A DNA stretch of 64,000 bases. Origin: Deinococcus indicus (GTDB taxonomy: Bacteria > Deinococcota > Deinococci > Deinococcales > Deinococcaceae). The position numbers and the translations under genes are program-made. The DNA lies in NCBI RefSeq assembly GCF_002198095.1, contig NZ_NHMK01000030.1:203767-267766 (forward strand), given 5' to 3'. The notes below the pieces were generated by a model. It worked only from the letters and a program-made list of their open reading frames with translations. It had not been told where the DNA came from and made no database searches. This document shows positions 39,967 to 51,211 of this stretch, piece by piece (positions within the stretch are counted from its first letter, which is position 1; each line of letters begins with the position of its first letter).

Positions 39967-41131
39967 GAAGAGTTCTGGCGTCGGTCAGGTCCTGTCGTTG
40001 CAATAGACCGTAAGAGGCTGCCGGGTGACCCAGCAGCGCGGCGCGGATCTCGGGAAGCAGGTTAGGCGTTCGCGTCAGATCAGACAGGCCGCTCCCACCT
40101 CTGCCTTCCCGGAGCTGACCGACCACCCGCCACTGCTCCTCGGGCGGCCAGGACGGATCGAAGGGTTCTTTGTCAGTTCCGTCTTCCCGGTACGCGTGGG
40201 CTTCCTGCACCAGCGGGTGCGGATCAGCCCTCAGGTGCTCCAGCAGCTCTGCGGGCAGGTCGGCGCGGCCCATGACGGCGGCGCGGACGGTGGGGTCCGG
40301 GTCGGTGGCGTATGCGCCCAGCAGGTTCGGGGGGATGGGTTCGTTCCTGGCGACCGTGCGGCGCAGGTTCACGTCCGCTCCGCTGAAGAACGCCAGCAGC
40401 GCCGAGCGCACGTCGTCCCCCACCGACGGGTTCTTGAGGACAGCGAGCCGGATGCGCCACTCGGGGTCGCCCGCGAGATCGGCCAGGGTGCGCCCCGGCG
40501 TGCTGGGGTTCGCGGCGACCGCACGGCGGACCTGCGCCCACTCGCTGCGGGCCAGGGTGTCCAGCGTTCGGGGCAGGGTCATGGGGTTGCCAGCCTCAGT
40601 TAGATGGGCGGACAGTGGGAGGGTGATGCGCGGACGGTCCTCCATGATCTGGACGACTGAGGGGTCCAGGTCCCCGTACAACGGCGTGACCCAGGCGTCC
40701 GGCACGGACAGGTTCCCGGCGACCGCCACACGCAGCTTCGCGTCGGGCGAGGCCACCCAGGCGTTCACCTGTTCCCGCGTCGGGTCGAGGGTGCTGCGGG
40801 CGGCAAGGACTTCCTCCGGGTCGCCACTGAAGGTCACCTGATAGGTGCCGCCCAGACTGTCACCCGTCAGGTACGACAGCTGCCCGAACGGCATCACTTC
40901 ACCGCTGGCGAGGTCCCACAGGTACGTGCCATACCCACCGAGATCTGCACTGTCGATCGCTTCCCGGATCTCCCCTTCCAGTTCCGGCGGCAGGGTCAGT
41001 GCCTGCCCGTCCTCGTCAAGCACTTCCAGTTCGAGCTGCGTTTCGTCGCTGTGCCAGTGATAGGCGAACTGCACGCGGCTCACCCCAGCGCGGTGCAGGC
41101 GGCGGGTGAATCCTGCCGGGAAGACACTCAC
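39872..41131 (-). CDS. Leucine-rich-variant repeat protein, 5' part, frameshifted
   Basis: A 419-residue frame. Residues about 1-115 are a non-repeat domain (FTRRLHRAGVSRVQFAYHWHSDE, EGEIREAIDSADLGGYGTYLW). After that come LRV repeats such as AANPSTPGRTLADLAGDPEWRIRLAVLKNPSV. The last 35 residues turn into Arg-rich low-complexity sequence ([19 protein letters not shown]), the mark of an out-of-frame tail, while the next frame resumes good LRV sequence near 39985. One base removed there would give a protein of about 710 residues. GTG at 41131 overlaps the previous gene's stop by four bases. Either a real pseudogene or a sequencing error. Confidence 0.65.
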   Translation of the reverse strand: MSVFPAGFTRRLHRAGVSRVQFAYHWHSDETQLELEVLDEDGQALTLPPELEGEIREAIDSADLGGYGTYLWDLASGEVMPFGQLSYLTGDSLGGTYQVTFSGDPEEVLAARSTLDPTREQVNAWVASPDAKLRVAVAGNLSVPDAWVTPLYGDLDPSVVQIMEDRPRITLPLSAHLTEAGNPMTLPRTLDTLARSEWAQVRRAVAANPSTPGRTLADLAGDPEWRIRLAVLKNPSVGDDVRSALLAFFSGADVNLRRTVARNEPIPPNLLGAYATDPDPTVRAAVMGRADLPAELLEHLRADPHPLVQEAHAYREDGTDKEPFDPSWPPEEQWRVVGQLREGRGGSGLSDLTRTPNLLPEIRAALLGHPAASYGLLQRQDLTDARTLRDGRVRPLARVGAARPATRGRVLPEATARTG

Positions 41132-41484
41132 GGGCCTTCCTCCTGTTCGCTCAGGCGGGCGGCGCCGCGCGCCATCCAGGGGCGCAGGGGCAGGTCGCCC
41201 AGCCAGTCCTGCACGGTGGGGATCTCGCCGCCCATGTCCTCACGGACGTGCTGCTCGCCGATCAGGCGTACGGGGACTTTCTTTCCGGTACTGAGGGTCA
41301 GCGTGGGGCCGAACACCTGTTCACACAGGAAGATGCCCAGGCTGGAGTGCAGGACGGCGCGGTGGCGGACGTCCGGCAGGTGGGCCTTGGTCTGGTCGAA
41401 CCAGTTGTGGATGGGCAGGTACTCGTCGGGCGTCCCGCCGAACTGACGGCTGGAGCTGATCGCGTGGTGGTACGGGTGCGCCAT
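41128..41484 (-). CDS. Small conserved protein (DUF6915-like)
   Basis: A 118-residue protein starting MAHPYHHAISSSRQFGG, with DEYLPIHNWFDQTKAHLPDVRHRAVLHSSLGIFLCEQVFG and VPVRLIGEQHVREDMGGEIPT. I recall this His-rich pattern as the DUF6915 family, found mostly in phages and bacteria and of unknown function; the match is from memory and should be treated as tentative. TACCCT lies five bases before the ATG. It is cotranscribed with the LRV gene, whose GTG overlaps its stop by four bases. Confidence 0.65.
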   Translation of the reverse strand: MAHPYHHAISSSRQFGGTPDEYLPIHNWFDQTKAHLPDVRHRAVLHSSLGIFLCEQVFGPTLTLSTGKKVPVRLIGEQHVREDMGGEIPTVQDWLGDLPLRPWMARGAARLSEQEEGP

Positions 41485-41532
41485 GCCCCAGGGTACGCGG
41501 GTAGAGCGGGGGCCGCGTGCTGACCAACCCGC

Positions 41533-43545
41533 CTACGCCTGCGTCAGTTCTTCCTGCCGGGCGTCGATGATCTTTCTGGTCAGGTGGTCCGGGACGGGCT
41601 GGTAGGGGCCGGCGGTCACGCTGAAGGCGGCGCGGTCGCCGGTCAGGGAGCGCAGGGCGGCGCTGTAGTCGTGCAGTTCGGCCTGTGGGACGAGGGCGGT
41701 GATGGTGGTGACGGTGCCGGTGGTGTCGATGCCCTGCACGCGGGCGCGGCGGGTCTGGAGGTCGCCGAGGAGGTCGCCGGTGAAGCGGGCGGGCGCGCGG
41801 ACTTTCAGGTGGCGGGTGGGTTCGAGCAGGCCGGGGCGGGCGTGTTCCAGCGCATTTTTCAGGGCGAGGGCTCCGGCGGCGCGGAAGGCGAGGTCGCTGC
41901 TGTCCACGTCGTGGTAACTGCCGTCGAGGACGGTGACGTGCAGGTCCTGGAGGGGGTACCCGGCGAGTGGCCCGCGTTGCAGGGCGTCCTGCACGCCTTT
42001 TTCGATGCTGGGGATGTACTTGCCGGGGATGGCGCCGCCCACCACGGCGGAGCGGAAGCTGAAGCCGGGCCCGGGTTCGATGCGGAGGTGGCAGTCGCCG
42101 TACTGGCCGTGCCCGCCGCTCTGTTTCTTGTGTTTACCCTGTGCCTGGGCGGGTGCGTGGATGGTTTCGCGGTACGGGACGCGGGGGGTGGTGGCGGTGA
42201 CGTTCACGCCCAGCGCGGCGAGGCGTTCGGTGGCGATGCCCAGGTGCAGGTCGCCCATGCCGGACAGCAGGCCCTCGCCGGTCTGGGGGTCGCGGGCGTA
42301 GCGCAGGGTGGGGTCCTCGTCGGTCAGGCGGGTCAGGGCGGCGCCCAGGCGGTCCTCGTCGGCGCGGCTGACGGGGTGGATGGCGACGGTGTGGGCGGGT
42401 TCCGGGAGCCACAGCGGGTCGTACAGGATGGGGTCGGTGGGGTCGGCGAGGGTGTCTCCGGCGTGCAGGTCCGGGAGTTTGGTCAGGACGCCGATGCTCC
42501 CGGCGGGCAGTTCGGTCACCTCGGTCAGGTCGCGGCCGTTGGGGAGGTACAGGTGCGCGGCGCGCAGGTCGCCGCCCTGGGTGGTGTTGCGGATGGTGTC
42601 GCCGGGGCGCAGCGTGCCGCTCCAGACGCGGATGAACGCCTGTTTGCCCACGAAGGGGTCGAGGCTGACGCGCCACACGCGGGCGCTGAAGGGGGCGTCC
42701 GGGGTGGGGTCGCGGGTCTGGCCGTCCACGCCGCTGACCGGGCCGCGTTCGCGGGCGCTGCGCAGGCCCGTGACCATCAGGTCCAGCAGAGCGTCCACGC
42801 CCACGCCGCTGTGCGCGCTGACCGGCAGGACGGGGTACAGCGTGCCGGCGTGGACGGCGCGCGTGAAGGCGGCGTGCAGTTCGTCGGTGCTGATGACGCT
42901 GCCGTCCAGGAAGCGGTTCATGAGGTCGTCGTCGGTCTCGACGATGGCGTCGGTCAGGGCGGCCTGCGCGTCTTGCAGGGCGGCGCGGTCGCTGGGCGGC
43001 AGGTCCTGGGGGGGGCTGACCTCGCCGGTCAGGACGTCGATCACGCCCCGGAAGTCGGCGCCCTCGCCCAGTGGCAGGTAGGCCGGGGCGACCGGGCCGC
43101 TGAGGCTGGCGCGCAGGTCGGCGAGGACGGCGTGGTAGTCGGCGCGGTCGCGGTCCATCTGGTTCACGGCGATCAGGCGCGGCATGGCGAAGCGGTCGGC
43201 GGTCGCCCAGACGCGTTCGGTACCGACCTCGACGCCGCTGACGGCACTGACGACGATCACGGCGGTGTCGGCGGCGCGGATGCCGCCCCGGATCTCGCGC
43301 ACGAAGTCCGCGTAGCCGGGCGTGTCGAGCAGCGTGATGTCCGTCCCGTGGTGGGTCAGGCGCAGCACGCCGGTCGTGACGCTGAAGCCGTGGGCTTTCT
43401 CGATGTCGGTGTGGTCGCTGCGGGCGGTGCCGTCCTCGACCCGTCCGGCGCGTGAGATGGCCCCGCTGCGCAGCAACAGGGCCTCGGAGAGCGTGGTTTT
43501 ACCGGCGCCGCTGTGGGCGGCGAGACTGACGATCCGAACGGGCAC
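41533..43545 (-). CDS. Elongation factor G-like translational GTPase (EF-G paralogue)
   Basis: A 670-residue protein with EF-G domain order. G1 is [14 protein letters not shown]3 [12 protein letters not shown], and G4 NQMD in place of NKMD. Domain IV/V sequence ([30 protein letters not shown]) confirms an EF-G fold. The switch I signature is not the usual RGITI but [11 protein letters not shown], as in the EF-G-2 type of Thermus-Deinococcus and relatives, so this is probably not the main translocase but a paralogue of uncertain role. The start is one of two GTG codons, at 43545 or 43554; neither has a good ribosome site. Confidence 0.85.
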   Translation of the reverse strand: MPVRIVSLAAHSGAGKTTLSEALLLRSGAISRAGRVEDGTARSDHTDIEKAHGFSVTTGVLRLTHHGTDITLLDTPGYADFVREIRGGIRAADTAVIVVSAVSGVEVGTERVWATADRFAMPRLIAVNQMDRDRADYHAVLADLRASLSGPVAPAYLPLGEGADFRGVIDVLTGEVSPPQDLPPSDRAALQDAQAALTDAIVETDDDLMNRFLDGSVISTDELHAAFTRAVHAGTLYPVLPVSAHSGVGVDALLDLMVTGLRSARERGPVSGVDGQTRDPTPDAPFSARVWRVSLDPFVGKQAFIRVWSGTLRPGDTIRNTTQGGDLRAAHLYLPNGRDLTEVTELPAGSIGVLTKLPDLHAGDTLADPTDPILYDPLWLPEPAHTVAIHPVSRADEDRLGAALTRLTDEDPTLRYARDPQTGEGLLSGMGDLHLGIATERLAALGVNVTATTPRVPYRETIHAPAQAQGKHKKQSGGHGQYGDCHLRIEPGPGFSFRSAVVGGAIPGKYIPSIEKGVQDALQRGPLAGYPLQDLHVTVLDGSYHDVDSSDLAFRAAGALALKNALEHARPGLLEPTRHLKVRAPARFTGDLLGDLQTRRARVQGIDTTGTVTTITALVPQAELHDYSAALRSLTGDRAAFSVTAGPYQPVPDHLTRKIIDARQEELTQA

Positions 43546-43712
43546 ACGAACCACCGATCCTTTGTGGGGGACTGGGAGGCGGGCGAACGCACACCGGCAA
43601 CCGTGAACGTGAAAGCTGGGTACTGCCGAGTGTACACCCCGCGCCCCCAGCCGCATGGACCGGCCGCCTGTCCCTGTGCCGCCGCGCTGCCCCTCCCGTA
43701 TCGTGGGGGGTG

Positions 43713-44441
43713 ATGCCGGACGACGCCTCTCCCCTGCCCCCCCTGCCTGACGCCGCGCCTGGCGGGATTCTGATCACGCCGGACGGGTCGCGCACGGCGC
43801 ACAGCGTCCGTTTCGGCGAGGCGTACGGGTCGCGGCATGGCGCGGCGGCACAGGCGCGGCACGTCTTTCTGGAGGGCACGGGCACGCACGTTCACCCGGC
43901 CCCGCGCGTGCTGGAGGTGGGGTTCGGGCTGGGCGTGAACTTCCGCGCGACGGTGGCGGACGCGGCGGCGCGCGGCGCGGCGCTGGCCTACCACGCCTTC
44001 GAGTTCGACCCGGCTCCCCGCGCCCTGCTGCGCGAGGTGGCGCGCGGCGGCCAGGGGGCAGAGCACCCGGTCTGGGAGGCGCTGCTCGCGGCGTGGCCGG
44101 AATCGGGCCTGGAGCCGCAGGAGCTGCCGCAGGAACTCCAGGTGCAGGCGGGCTGCGTGAGCGTGACCGTCACCTTCGCGGACGTGCTGACCGCCCCGCT
44201 GCCGGACGCCTGGGCGAGCGCACTGTACCTGGACGGATTCTCGCCGTCCCGCAATCCGGAGGTCTGGACGCCGGAGTTCGTGGCGCGGGTGGCGGGCACG
44301 CTCGCGCCGGGCGGGGTGCTGGGCACGTACAGCGCCGCCGGGCACGTGCGCCGCGCGCTGGAGGCGGCCGGGCTGCGCGTGGAACGCCGCCCCGGCGCGC
44401 CCGGCAAACGCGAGTGCCTGCGCGCCGTGCGGGAGGGCTGA
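43713..44441 (+). CDS. mnmD: tRNA 5-methylaminomethyl-2-thiouridine methyltransferase MnmD
   Basis: A 242-residue methyltransferase with the DUF752 layout: [37 protein letters not shown], the SAM loop [12 protein letters not shown] and [19 protein letters not shown]. It methylates nm5s2U34 in tRNA, the final step of mnm5s2U formation, corresponding to the methyltransferase half of E. coli MnmC. The ATG at 43713 is chosen; a GTG at 43710 is also possible, with TATCGT just upstream. Its stop TGA overlaps the next ATG by one base, so the oxidoreductase that provides its substrate is translated with it. mnmE at 19-20 kb acts earlier in the same pathway. Confidence 0.92.
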   Translation: MPDDASPLPPLPDAAPGGILITPDGSRTAHSVRFGEAYGSRHGAAAQARHVFLEGTGTHVHPAPRVLEVGFGLGVNFRATVADAAARGAALAYHAFEFDPAPRALLREVARGGQGAEHPVWEALLAAWPESGLEPQELPQELQVQAGCVSVTVTFADVLTAPLPDAWASALYLDGFSPSRNPEVWTPEFVARVAGTLAPGGVLGTYSAAGHVRRALEAAGLRVERRPGAPGKRECLRAVREG

Positions 44442-45457
44442 TGCACGTCGTCGTGATCGGGGCGGGGATCGCGGGGGCGTCGAGCGCGTACTTCCTGGCC
44501 CGCGCAGGCGCACGGGTGACGGTCGTGGACGCCGGGCTGCACCGCGCCAGTGGCGTGCCGAGCGCCCTGATCAACCCGGTGCGCGGGCAGTCGGGCGGCG
44601 TGGACGCCCGCGCGCTGGAGGGCATGGCCTTCACCTGGGCGCTGCTGCGCGAGCTGGGCGCGGCAGGCTGGGCCGTGCCGCACGGGCAGACGGGCGTACT
44701 GCGACCCATCCCGGACGACCGCGCGCGGGCGCGTTTCGAGCGGAACCTGCCGGCCGCGCTGCGCCACGGGTGGCTGCCGCCCGCCGACGCGCCGGAAGCC
44801 CTGGCACCCGGCTGGGCCCATGTCCTGCACCTGCCAGAGGGCGGGTGGGTGGACGGCCCGGCCTTCGCCGGCGCCCTCGTGCGGGCATCCGGGGCGCGGG
44901 TCGTGCGGGGGCGGGCGCAGGAGTGGACGGCGCGCACCGTCACGCTGGCGGGCACCGACACCCTGCCCACCGGAACCCTGCACGCCGAGACCCTGCCCGC
45001 CGACGCCGTGGTCTTCTGCGGCGGTTCGGTGGGTAGCGCGTGGCGGGGCGAGGCGGGCACGCACCGCATGGGCACCCTGCTGACCCTGGACCGCGCCGTG
45101 ACCGGCGTGCCCGTCAGTTTCGGCGCGTACCTCGCCCCGGCGGCGGCGGGCGGGGTGCTGGGCGCGACCTTCGAGACGCCCGCGCCGACCTGGGCGCCGG
45201 AGGTGTTGCCGCTGGGGTCGCTGGGCTGGCTGCTGGGCAAGGGCGAGGCCCTGACCGGGCTGCGGGGCGCGCGGGTCACGGGCCGCTGGACCGGGTCGCG
45301 GCTGTCCGGTCTGCGCGCCGGGGCGCAGGCCGACGGATCGTGGCGACTGAGCGGCCTGAGCAGCAAGGGCTTCCTGCTGGGGCCGCTGCTGGCCCATGAA
45401 CTGGCCGGTCAGGTGCGGGCCTCGCTGGACGCCCCGGACCCGCGCCCAGCCGGATGA
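44441..45457 (+). CDS. MnmC-like FAD-dependent cmnm5-U34 oxidoreductase
   Basis: A 338-residue FAD protein with the dinucleotide fold [32 protein letters not shown], then [14 protein letters not shown] and a C-terminal [18 protein letters not shown]. It resembles the C-terminal half of E. coli MnmC, which removes the carboxymethyl group of cmnm5s2U34 to give nm5s2U, the substrate of MnmD. Coupling to mnmD (TGATG, one shared base) supports this role. A general amino-acid oxidase of the DadA type is the alternative. A strong hairpin closes the operon. Confidence 0.85.
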   Translation: MHVVVIGAGIAGASSAYFLARAGARVTVVDAGLHRASGVPSALINPVRGQSGGVDARALEGMAFTWALLRELGAAGWAVPHGQTGVLRPIPDDRARARFERNLPAALRHGWLPPADAPEALAPGWAHVLHLPEGGWVDGPAFAGALVRASGARVVRGRAQEWTARTVTLAGTDTLPTGTLHAETLPADAVVFCGGSVGSAWRGEAGTHRMGTLLTLDRAVTGVPVSFGAYLAPAAAGGVLGATFETPAPTWAPEVLPLGSLGWLLGKGEALTGLRGARVTGRWTGSRLSGLRAGAQADGSWRLSGLSSKGFLLGPLLAHELAGQVRASLDAPDPRPAG

Positions 45458-45467
45458 AACGCTTCCA

Positions 45468-45511
45468 GCGGGGGGCGCGTCACGCGGCGGGTGACGTGCC
45501 GCGCCCCCCGC
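45468..45511 (+). terminator. 12-bp GC hairpin after the mnmD operon
   Basis: GCGGGGGGCGCG (45468-45479) pairs with CGCGCCCCCCGC (45500-45511), with an inner GTCAC/GTGAC stem. It lies between the mnmD operon and homoisocitrate dehydrogenase. Confidence 0.75.
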
Positions 45512-45554
45512 AAGGGTGAACACGAATACAAAGGTGCATTAGACTGTGCAGGTT

Positions 45555-46556
45555 ATGGCGACTTACCGCATCTGTTTGATTGAAGGCGACGGCATCGGCC
45601 ACGAAGTCATCCCCGCCACCCGCCGCGTGCTGGACGCCGCCGGCTTCAGCGCCGAGTACGTGCACGCCGAGGCCGGGTACGAGTACTTCCTCGATCACGG
45701 CACCAGCACCCCGCAGGCCACCTACGACGCCGTGGAGAACACCCACGCCACCCTGTTCGGCGCGGCCACCAGCCCCACCGGCCAGAAACCCGCCGGCTTC
45801 TCCGGCGCGATCCGCCACCTGCGCCAGAAGTACGGCCTGTACGCCAACGTGCGACCCACCAAGACCCGCCCGGTGCCCGGCGCGTACGAGAACGTCGACC
45901 TCGTGATCGTCCGTGAGAACACCCAGGGTCTGTACGTGGAGCAGGAACGCCGCTACGGCGACACCGCCATCGCCGACACGGTCATCACCCGCGAGGCCAG
46001 CGACCGCATCGGCAAGTTTGCCGCCGACCTCGCCATGAAACGCTCCGGGCGCCTGACCGTCGTGCACAAGGCGAACGTGCTGCCCGTCACGCAGGGCCTG
46101 TTCCTGAACACCATCCTCGACCACGCCGCGACCGTCGAGGGCCTGAACACGGGCACCATGATCGTGGACAACGCCGCCATGCAGCTCGTCCGTAACCCCC
46201 AGCAGTTCGACGTGATGGTCATGACCAACATGTTCGGCGACATCCTGTCCGACCTCGCCGCCGGACTGGTCGGCGGTCTGGGCATCGCCGCCAGCGGCAA
46301 CGTGGGCGACAAGTTCGGCATCTTCGAGTCCGTGCACGGCAGCGCGCCGGACATCGCCGGGCAGGGCATCAGCAACCCCACCGCGACCATCCTCGCGGCC
46401 GTCCTGATGCTCGACCACATCGGCGACCACGAAACGGCCCGCCGCATCGACGCGGCCGTGAACAAGGTCCTCGTCGAGGGGCCCCGCACCCGCGACCTCG
46501 GCGGCACCGCCGGCACCGAGGAATTCACGAACGCCGTCATCGCCGCCCTGGCGTAA
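45555..46556 (+). CDS. hicd: Homoisocitrate dehydrogenase (aminoadipate lysine pathway)
   Basis: A 333-residue beta-decarboxylating dehydrogenase starting [20 protein letters not shown], with [51 protein letters not shown] and [21 protein letters not shown]. The residues closely follow the Thermus homoisocitrate dehydrogenase as I know it ([17 protein letters not shown]), so it is preferred over isopropylmalate or isocitrate dehydrogenase. It oxidises homoisocitrate to 2-oxoadipate with NAD in lysine synthesis through alpha-aminoadipate. TAGACT lies nine bases before the ATG; a GTG at 45546 abuts that box and is unlikely. Confidence 0.93.
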   Translation: MATYRICLIEGDGIGHEVIPATRRVLDAAGFSAEYVHAEAGYEYFLDHGTSTPQATYDAVENTHATLFGAATSPTGQKPAGFSGAIRHLRQKYGLYANVRPTKTRPVPGAYENVDLVIVRENTQGLYVEQERRYGDTAIADTVITREASDRIGKFAADLAMKRSGRLTVVHKANVLPVTQGLFLNTILDHAATVEGLNTGTMIVDNAAMQLVRNPQQFDVMVMTNMFGDILSDLAAGLVGGLGIAASGNVGDKFGIFESVHGSAPDIAGQGISNPTATILAAVLMLDHIGDHETARRIDAAVNKVLVEGPRTRDLGGTAGTEEFTNAVIAALA

Positions 46557-46573
46557 CCGCAGCGCAACGAGAA

Positions 46574-46606
46574 GGGGGGCCGGACACGCTGAGCGTCCGG
46601 CCCCCC
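46574..46606 (+). terminator. 12-bp hairpin after homoisocitrate dehydrogenase
   Basis: GGGGGGCCGGAC (46574-46585) pairs with GTCCGGCCCCCC (46595-46606) and is followed by TCCT. It lies immediately before R1 copy C. Confidence 0.75.
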
Positions 46607-46614
46607 TCCTGTGG

Positions 46615-46747
46615 ACGGGTTCCGTCTGTTTCGTGGACAGATCGGAAAGGCACCGATCTGCCCACTCCACGCCCGGAGGGGCGTTTCGGCTCCTACTCGC
46701 TCCGCTCGGATTGAATGGCTTACAAAGCCATTCAATCGGAGTCTGTA

Positions 46748-46748
<1 letters not shown>
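46615..46748 (+). repeat. R1 element, copy C (shorter, with perfect internal hairpin)
   Basis: About 134 bp from ACGGGTTCCG to CGGAGTCTGTAT. GATTGAATGGCTT pairs perfectly with AAGCCATTCAATC (46709-46737). The last base overlaps the stop codon (TAA on the minus strand) of the MDR reductase gene. Confidence 0.85.
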
Positions 46749-47752
<1,004 letters not shown>

Positions 47753-47850
47753 GCGGCCCACTGTGCACCTTCATGAGAACCCAGCACGGTGAGGCAGGTG
47801 ACGTTAGGGGTGTTCCATGCCAGAGGACACCCCCCCGAAGCAGAATTGTT

Positions 47851-49068
47851 CTACGCGTCCAGCGCGGCCTCGAAGTCGCCCAGCAGGTCGCCGATGTCCT
47901 CGATGCCGATGCTCAGGCGCAGCAGGTTCGGGGTAATGCCCAGGCGGCGGCGTTCGGGTTCCGGCAGCGGGCGGTGCGAGGTGCCCCACGGCCACGACAG
48001 CGTGGTGATCACGTCCGCCAGCGACGGCGCGAGCGGAATGCGGCCGGCCAGGGCCTTCACGAAGCGCGGCGCGTCCTCGATATCCGCACTCAGCATGCCG
48101 CCGAAGCCCTGCGGGAACAGGTCCATGGCGAGGTGGAACTGCGGGTGGTCACTGAGGCCGGGGTGGTACACGGCCTTCACGCGCGGGTGGTTGACCAGCA
48201 CGTCCGCGACCGCCTGCGCGTTGCCGCTGTGGGCGCGCATCCGCAGGCCCAGCGTCTTGAGGCCCTGCATGGTCATCCAGGCGTCGAAAGCGCTGATGGT
48301 GCCGCCCAGGCGCAGCAGGCGCGTGCGGGCCAGCGCGACCAGTTCCGGCGAGGCGCACAGCACGCCCCCGAACGCCGAGGAGTGCCCGCTGAGGTACTTG
48401 CTGACCGAGTGCGTCACGAGGTCCGCGCCGTGCTCGGCGGGGCGGAACACGGCGGGACTGGCGAAGGTGTTGTCCACGCTCAGCAGCGCGCCGCGTTCGT
48501 GCGCCAGCCGGGCCAGGGCGGGCACGTCCGGCACGGTCAGCAGCGGGTTGGTGAGGCTCTCCACGTGCACCACGCGGGTGTTCGGCCGGAAGGCGTCCTC
48601 GACCTCGTTCAGGTCGCAGGCGTCCACGAACGACACCTCGATGCCCAGACGCGGGAATTCCTCGGCCAGCAGTGCGTACGTCACGCCGTACACGCGGGCG
48701 TCCGTGATGACGTGATCCCCGGCCTTCAGCACGCCCAGCAGCGCCGCGCTGATGGCCGCCATGCCGCTCCCGGCCACCAGCGCCGCCCCGGTGTCCTCCA
48801 GGGTCGCCAGGGCGCGTTCCAGGGTCGCGGCGTTCGGGGTGCCGTTGCGGTAGTAGAAGCTGGCGGGGTCCTCGCCGCTCATGGCGCGGTCCAGGTCGTC
48901 CAGGTCCGCAAAGGCGTACACGGTGCTCTGGTAGATGGGTTCCACCAGCGCGGCCGCGCGGTTGGGGCGGGCCTCCTCACCGGCGCGGGCGGCCAGGGTG
49001 GTCAGGTCGTACTTCACGGGCGCCGCAGCGGACTGACCGCCGGGGGCATCAGGGGTGGGTTGGCTCAC
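47851..49068 (-). CDS. Cystathionine gamma-synthase-type PLP enzyme (trans-sulfuration family)
   Basis: A 405-residue PLP enzyme of the Cys/Met metabolism family: [48 protein letters not shown], the cofactor lysine in [20 protein letters not shown], and [13 protein letters not shown]. Cystathionine gamma-synthase, gamma-lyase, O-acetylhomoserine sulfhydrylase and methionine gamma-lyase cannot be separated by eye. The GTG at 49068 is chosen because a consensus TACAAT lies exactly seven bases upstream; the ATG at 49077 overlaps that box. No other methionine genes are adjacent. Confidence 0.87.
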   Translation of the reverse strand: MSQPTPDAPGGQSAAAPVKYDLTTLAARAGEEARPNRAAALVEPIYQSTVYAFADLDDLDRAMSGEDPASFYYRNGTPNAATLERALATLEDTGAALVAGSGMAAISAALLGVLKAGDHVITDARVYGVTYALLAEEFPRLGIEVSFVDACDLNEVEDAFRPNTRVVHVESLTNPLLTVPDVPALARLAHERGALLSVDNTFASPAVFRPAEHGADLVTHSVSKYLSGHSSAFGGVLCASPELVALARTRLLRLGGTISAFDAWMTMQGLKTLGLRMRAHSGNAQAVADVLVNHPRVKAVYHPGLSDHPQFHLAMDLFPQGFGGMLSADIEDAPRFVKALAGRIPLAPSLADVITTLSWPWGTSHRPLPEPERRRLGITPNLLRLSIGIEDIGDLLGDFEAALDA

Positions 49069-49241
49069 GTTGCGCATTGTACGGAGCGCGGCGCATCCAC
49101 GCGCCGCCCGGAGGCAGGCAGGCCGGTGGACGCCCGGTCAGCGAACCTGCCCGGCAGCCCTGCCGGCCCTGCCCGGCCGCAAAGCGAAGACCCCGCGCCG
49201 GACAGCGGGCGCGGGGTGACGGTGCTCCTCGGGGGGTGGCT

Positions 49242-50030
49242 TTACTCGGCGCCGGCCCAGAGGCCCTGGCGTTTCAGGGCGGCGACCAGACCGGGTTCAC
49301 GGGCTTCCATGCCGCCGCCCTGCCCGAAGTACATGGTCAGCAGGCGCGCCCAGTCGCCGGGCTGATCGCCGCGCGCCGCGATGGGGTTCATGACCTGCAC
49401 GGCCTCGCGGATCTCGTCGTCGCTGCCATCATGGTACGTGTCGGTGTGAATGACCAGCGGGCGCGGCACACGGGGGCGGTACGGGGCGTTCTCGGCGGGC
49501 GTGCCGATGGTCAGCGCCGCGAAGGGCAGCACGCCCTGCGGGAGGCTCAGTTCGGTGATGATGTCGTCCAGGCCGTTCAGGACCCCGCCGATCCAGCAGC
49601 CCTGGTAGCCGAGCATCTCGGCGGCGGTCAGCAGGTTCGTGCCGGCCATGACGGCGTCCCCGATCCCGAAGTGAATGGCGATGGCCGGCCACTGACCGGC
49701 CTGCCTGCCGCTGACCTGCAGCACGCGCTCCACGCGGCGCACGTCGGCGCACACGACGAAGGCCTCGCTGGCCGTGGCGATGTGCGCGTTGGTGGTCAGT
49801 TCCGCGAGGCGGGCGCGCCCCTCCGGGCGGGTGATGCGGATCAGGGAGTACAGCTGCGCGGTCGCGTCGGTCGGGGCGCGCTGCGTGGCGTGCAGGATGG
49901 CTTCGAGGTGATCGGCCGGGAGGGGCAGCGGCGAGCCGTCCGCATGGGTACGGTACTGGCGGACGGTGCGGTGCGCGTCGTAGAACGCGGTGACTTCGGC
50001 GGGGGTGTAGGTCTTCGTGGCGACGGTCAT
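49242..50030 (-). CDS. NfsA-type nitroreductase family protein
   Basis: A 262-residue flavin enzyme with the nitroreductase N-terminus YDAHRTVRQYRTHADGSPLP, APTDATAQLYSLIRI, and GYQGCWIGGVLNGLDDI before the C-terminal ARGDQPGDWARLL. The length and the RTVRQY start fit NfsA/FMN-dependent NADPH oxidoreductases, which reduce nitroaromatics, quinones or flavins. TATGGT is seven bases before the ATG at 50030, so an upstream in-frame ATG at 50042 is rejected. An ApbE flavin-transferase gene lies upstream on the same strand, about 70 bp away. Confidence 0.88.
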   Translation of the reverse strand: MTVATKTYTPAEVTAFYDAHRTVRQYRTHADGSPLPLPADHLEAILHATQRAPTDATAQLYSLIRITRPEGRARLAELTTNAHIATASEAFVVCADVRRVERVLQVSGRQAGQWPAIAIHFGIGDAVMAGTNLLTAAEMLGYQGCWIGGVLNGLDDIITELSLPQGVLPFAALTIGTPAENAPYRPRVPRPLVIHTDTYHDGSDDEIREAVQVMNPIAARGDQPGDWARLLTMYFGQGGGMEAREPGLVAALKRQGLWAGAE

Positions 50031-50102
50031 GCGGGCAACCATACGCGCCGCGCCCGGCCGGAACGGGAAGCTGGATCACGGCGCCCGGAGGGACCGGCCC
50101 GC

Positions 50103-51092
50103 TCAGCGCAGGGCGGGAATCAACCGGCCCGGCCCGGTCTGGCCACGCAGGGACCGCCAGCCGGCGCTGCTCAGGCGCTGCCCGCCGGCCGTCACGATCA
50201 GGGCCTCGCAGCCGGGCAGGTCGTTGACCAGGGCCAGCGCCGCCGCCGGCGCCATGACGCTCAGGGCGGTCGCCAGGGCGTCGGCGGACGCGCATTCCGG
50301 CGCGGTGACGGTCACGCCCGGCATGTCCTGCACGGGCGTCCCGGTGCGCGGGTCAATCACGTGCGAGTACCGGCGGTCCCCCACCTGAAACCCCGGATGC
50401 GCGCAGCCGCTGCTGGCCAGCGCCGCGCCCCGCACCCGCAGCCGGGCCAGCGGGGGCGCGTCGTCCCGCACGGTGAAAGGATCGGCCACGCGGACCTGCA
50501 CGCCCGGCCCGCCAATCACGCGCAGGTCCCCGCCCGCGTTCACGAGGACGCTGCGCACGCCGGGGCAGCGCGAGGCGACGGTGGCGGCGCAGTCCACGAT
50601 GTACCCCTTGGCGATGGCGTTCAGGCCGATGGGGTACCGGGCGTGCAGGGTGGCGCTGCCGTCCGGGTACAGCGTCCACGGTTCGGCGCGCAGGGCGCTG
50701 GCCTGCCGCGCCAGCGTTCCCGGCGTGGGTTCCCGCCCGGTCGCGCCGGCCTGCCGCCACAGCATGCCGAAGGCGTCCGCGCCGGGATGGAACGCCCCGC
50801 CACTGAGGGTCCGCCAGTGGTCTGCGAGGCGCAGGACGCGCAGCAGGTCCAGGCTCAGCGGGACGTGCGCGCCCCCCTGCGCCTGCCAGCGGCACAGTTC
50901 GCTGGTGGGGTCGAAACGGTTGAACACGCGGCTCAGGCGGTCGATCTCGGTCAGGGCGGCGCCCGAGGCGTGCTCGGCGTGGGCGCGGGTGCGGGCCACG
51001 ACCTGCACCTCGACGTGGGTGCCGAGTCGTTCGTGGATGCTGTGCAGCCGGTGCGTGGGTCGCACGGCGTTCAGCAGGGTTGTCAGGATCAC
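50103..51092 (-). CDS. apbE: FAD:protein FMN transferase (ApbE family)
   Basis: A 329-residue protein with the ApbE pattern: LGTHVEVQVVARTRAHAEHA, EIDRLSRVFNRFDPTSELCRW, GGAFHPGADAFGMLWR, the family motif NAIAKGYIVDCAA, VNAGGDLRVIGG and HVIDPRTGTPVQDMPGVTV. ApbE attaches FMN to Thr residues of extracytoplasmic flavoproteins such as Rnf or Nqr subunits. No lipobox or clear signal peptide is visible, so where it acts is uncertain. The GTG at 51092 is a guess for the start; the frame is open further upstream. Confidence 0.85.
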   Translation of the reverse strand: MILTTLLNAVRPTHRLHSIHERLGTHVEVQVVARTRAHAEHASGAALTEIDRLSRVFNRFDPTSELCRWQAQGGAHVPLSLDLLRVLRLADHWRTLSGGAFHPGADAFGMLWRQAGATGREPTPGTLARQASALRAEPWTLYPDGSATLHARYPIGLNAIAKGYIVDCAATVASRCPGVRSVLVNAGGDLRVIGGPGVQVRVADPFTVRDDAPPLARLRVRGAALASSGCAHPGFQVGDRRYSHVIDPRTGTPVQDMPGVTVTAPECASADALATALSVMAPAAALALVNDLPGCEALIVTAGGQRLSSAGWRSLRGQTGPGRLIPALR

Positions 51093-51211
51093 GCCGGCTA
51101 TTCTGCCCGAAAATTCTTGAACCGGGTTAAAAACGGCACCCCCCCCTACCGCGCGCCGCTGGGGGGGGACGACCCGACCCACGCACAGGGACGCGGGTGG
51201 AGCAGCCTGCC

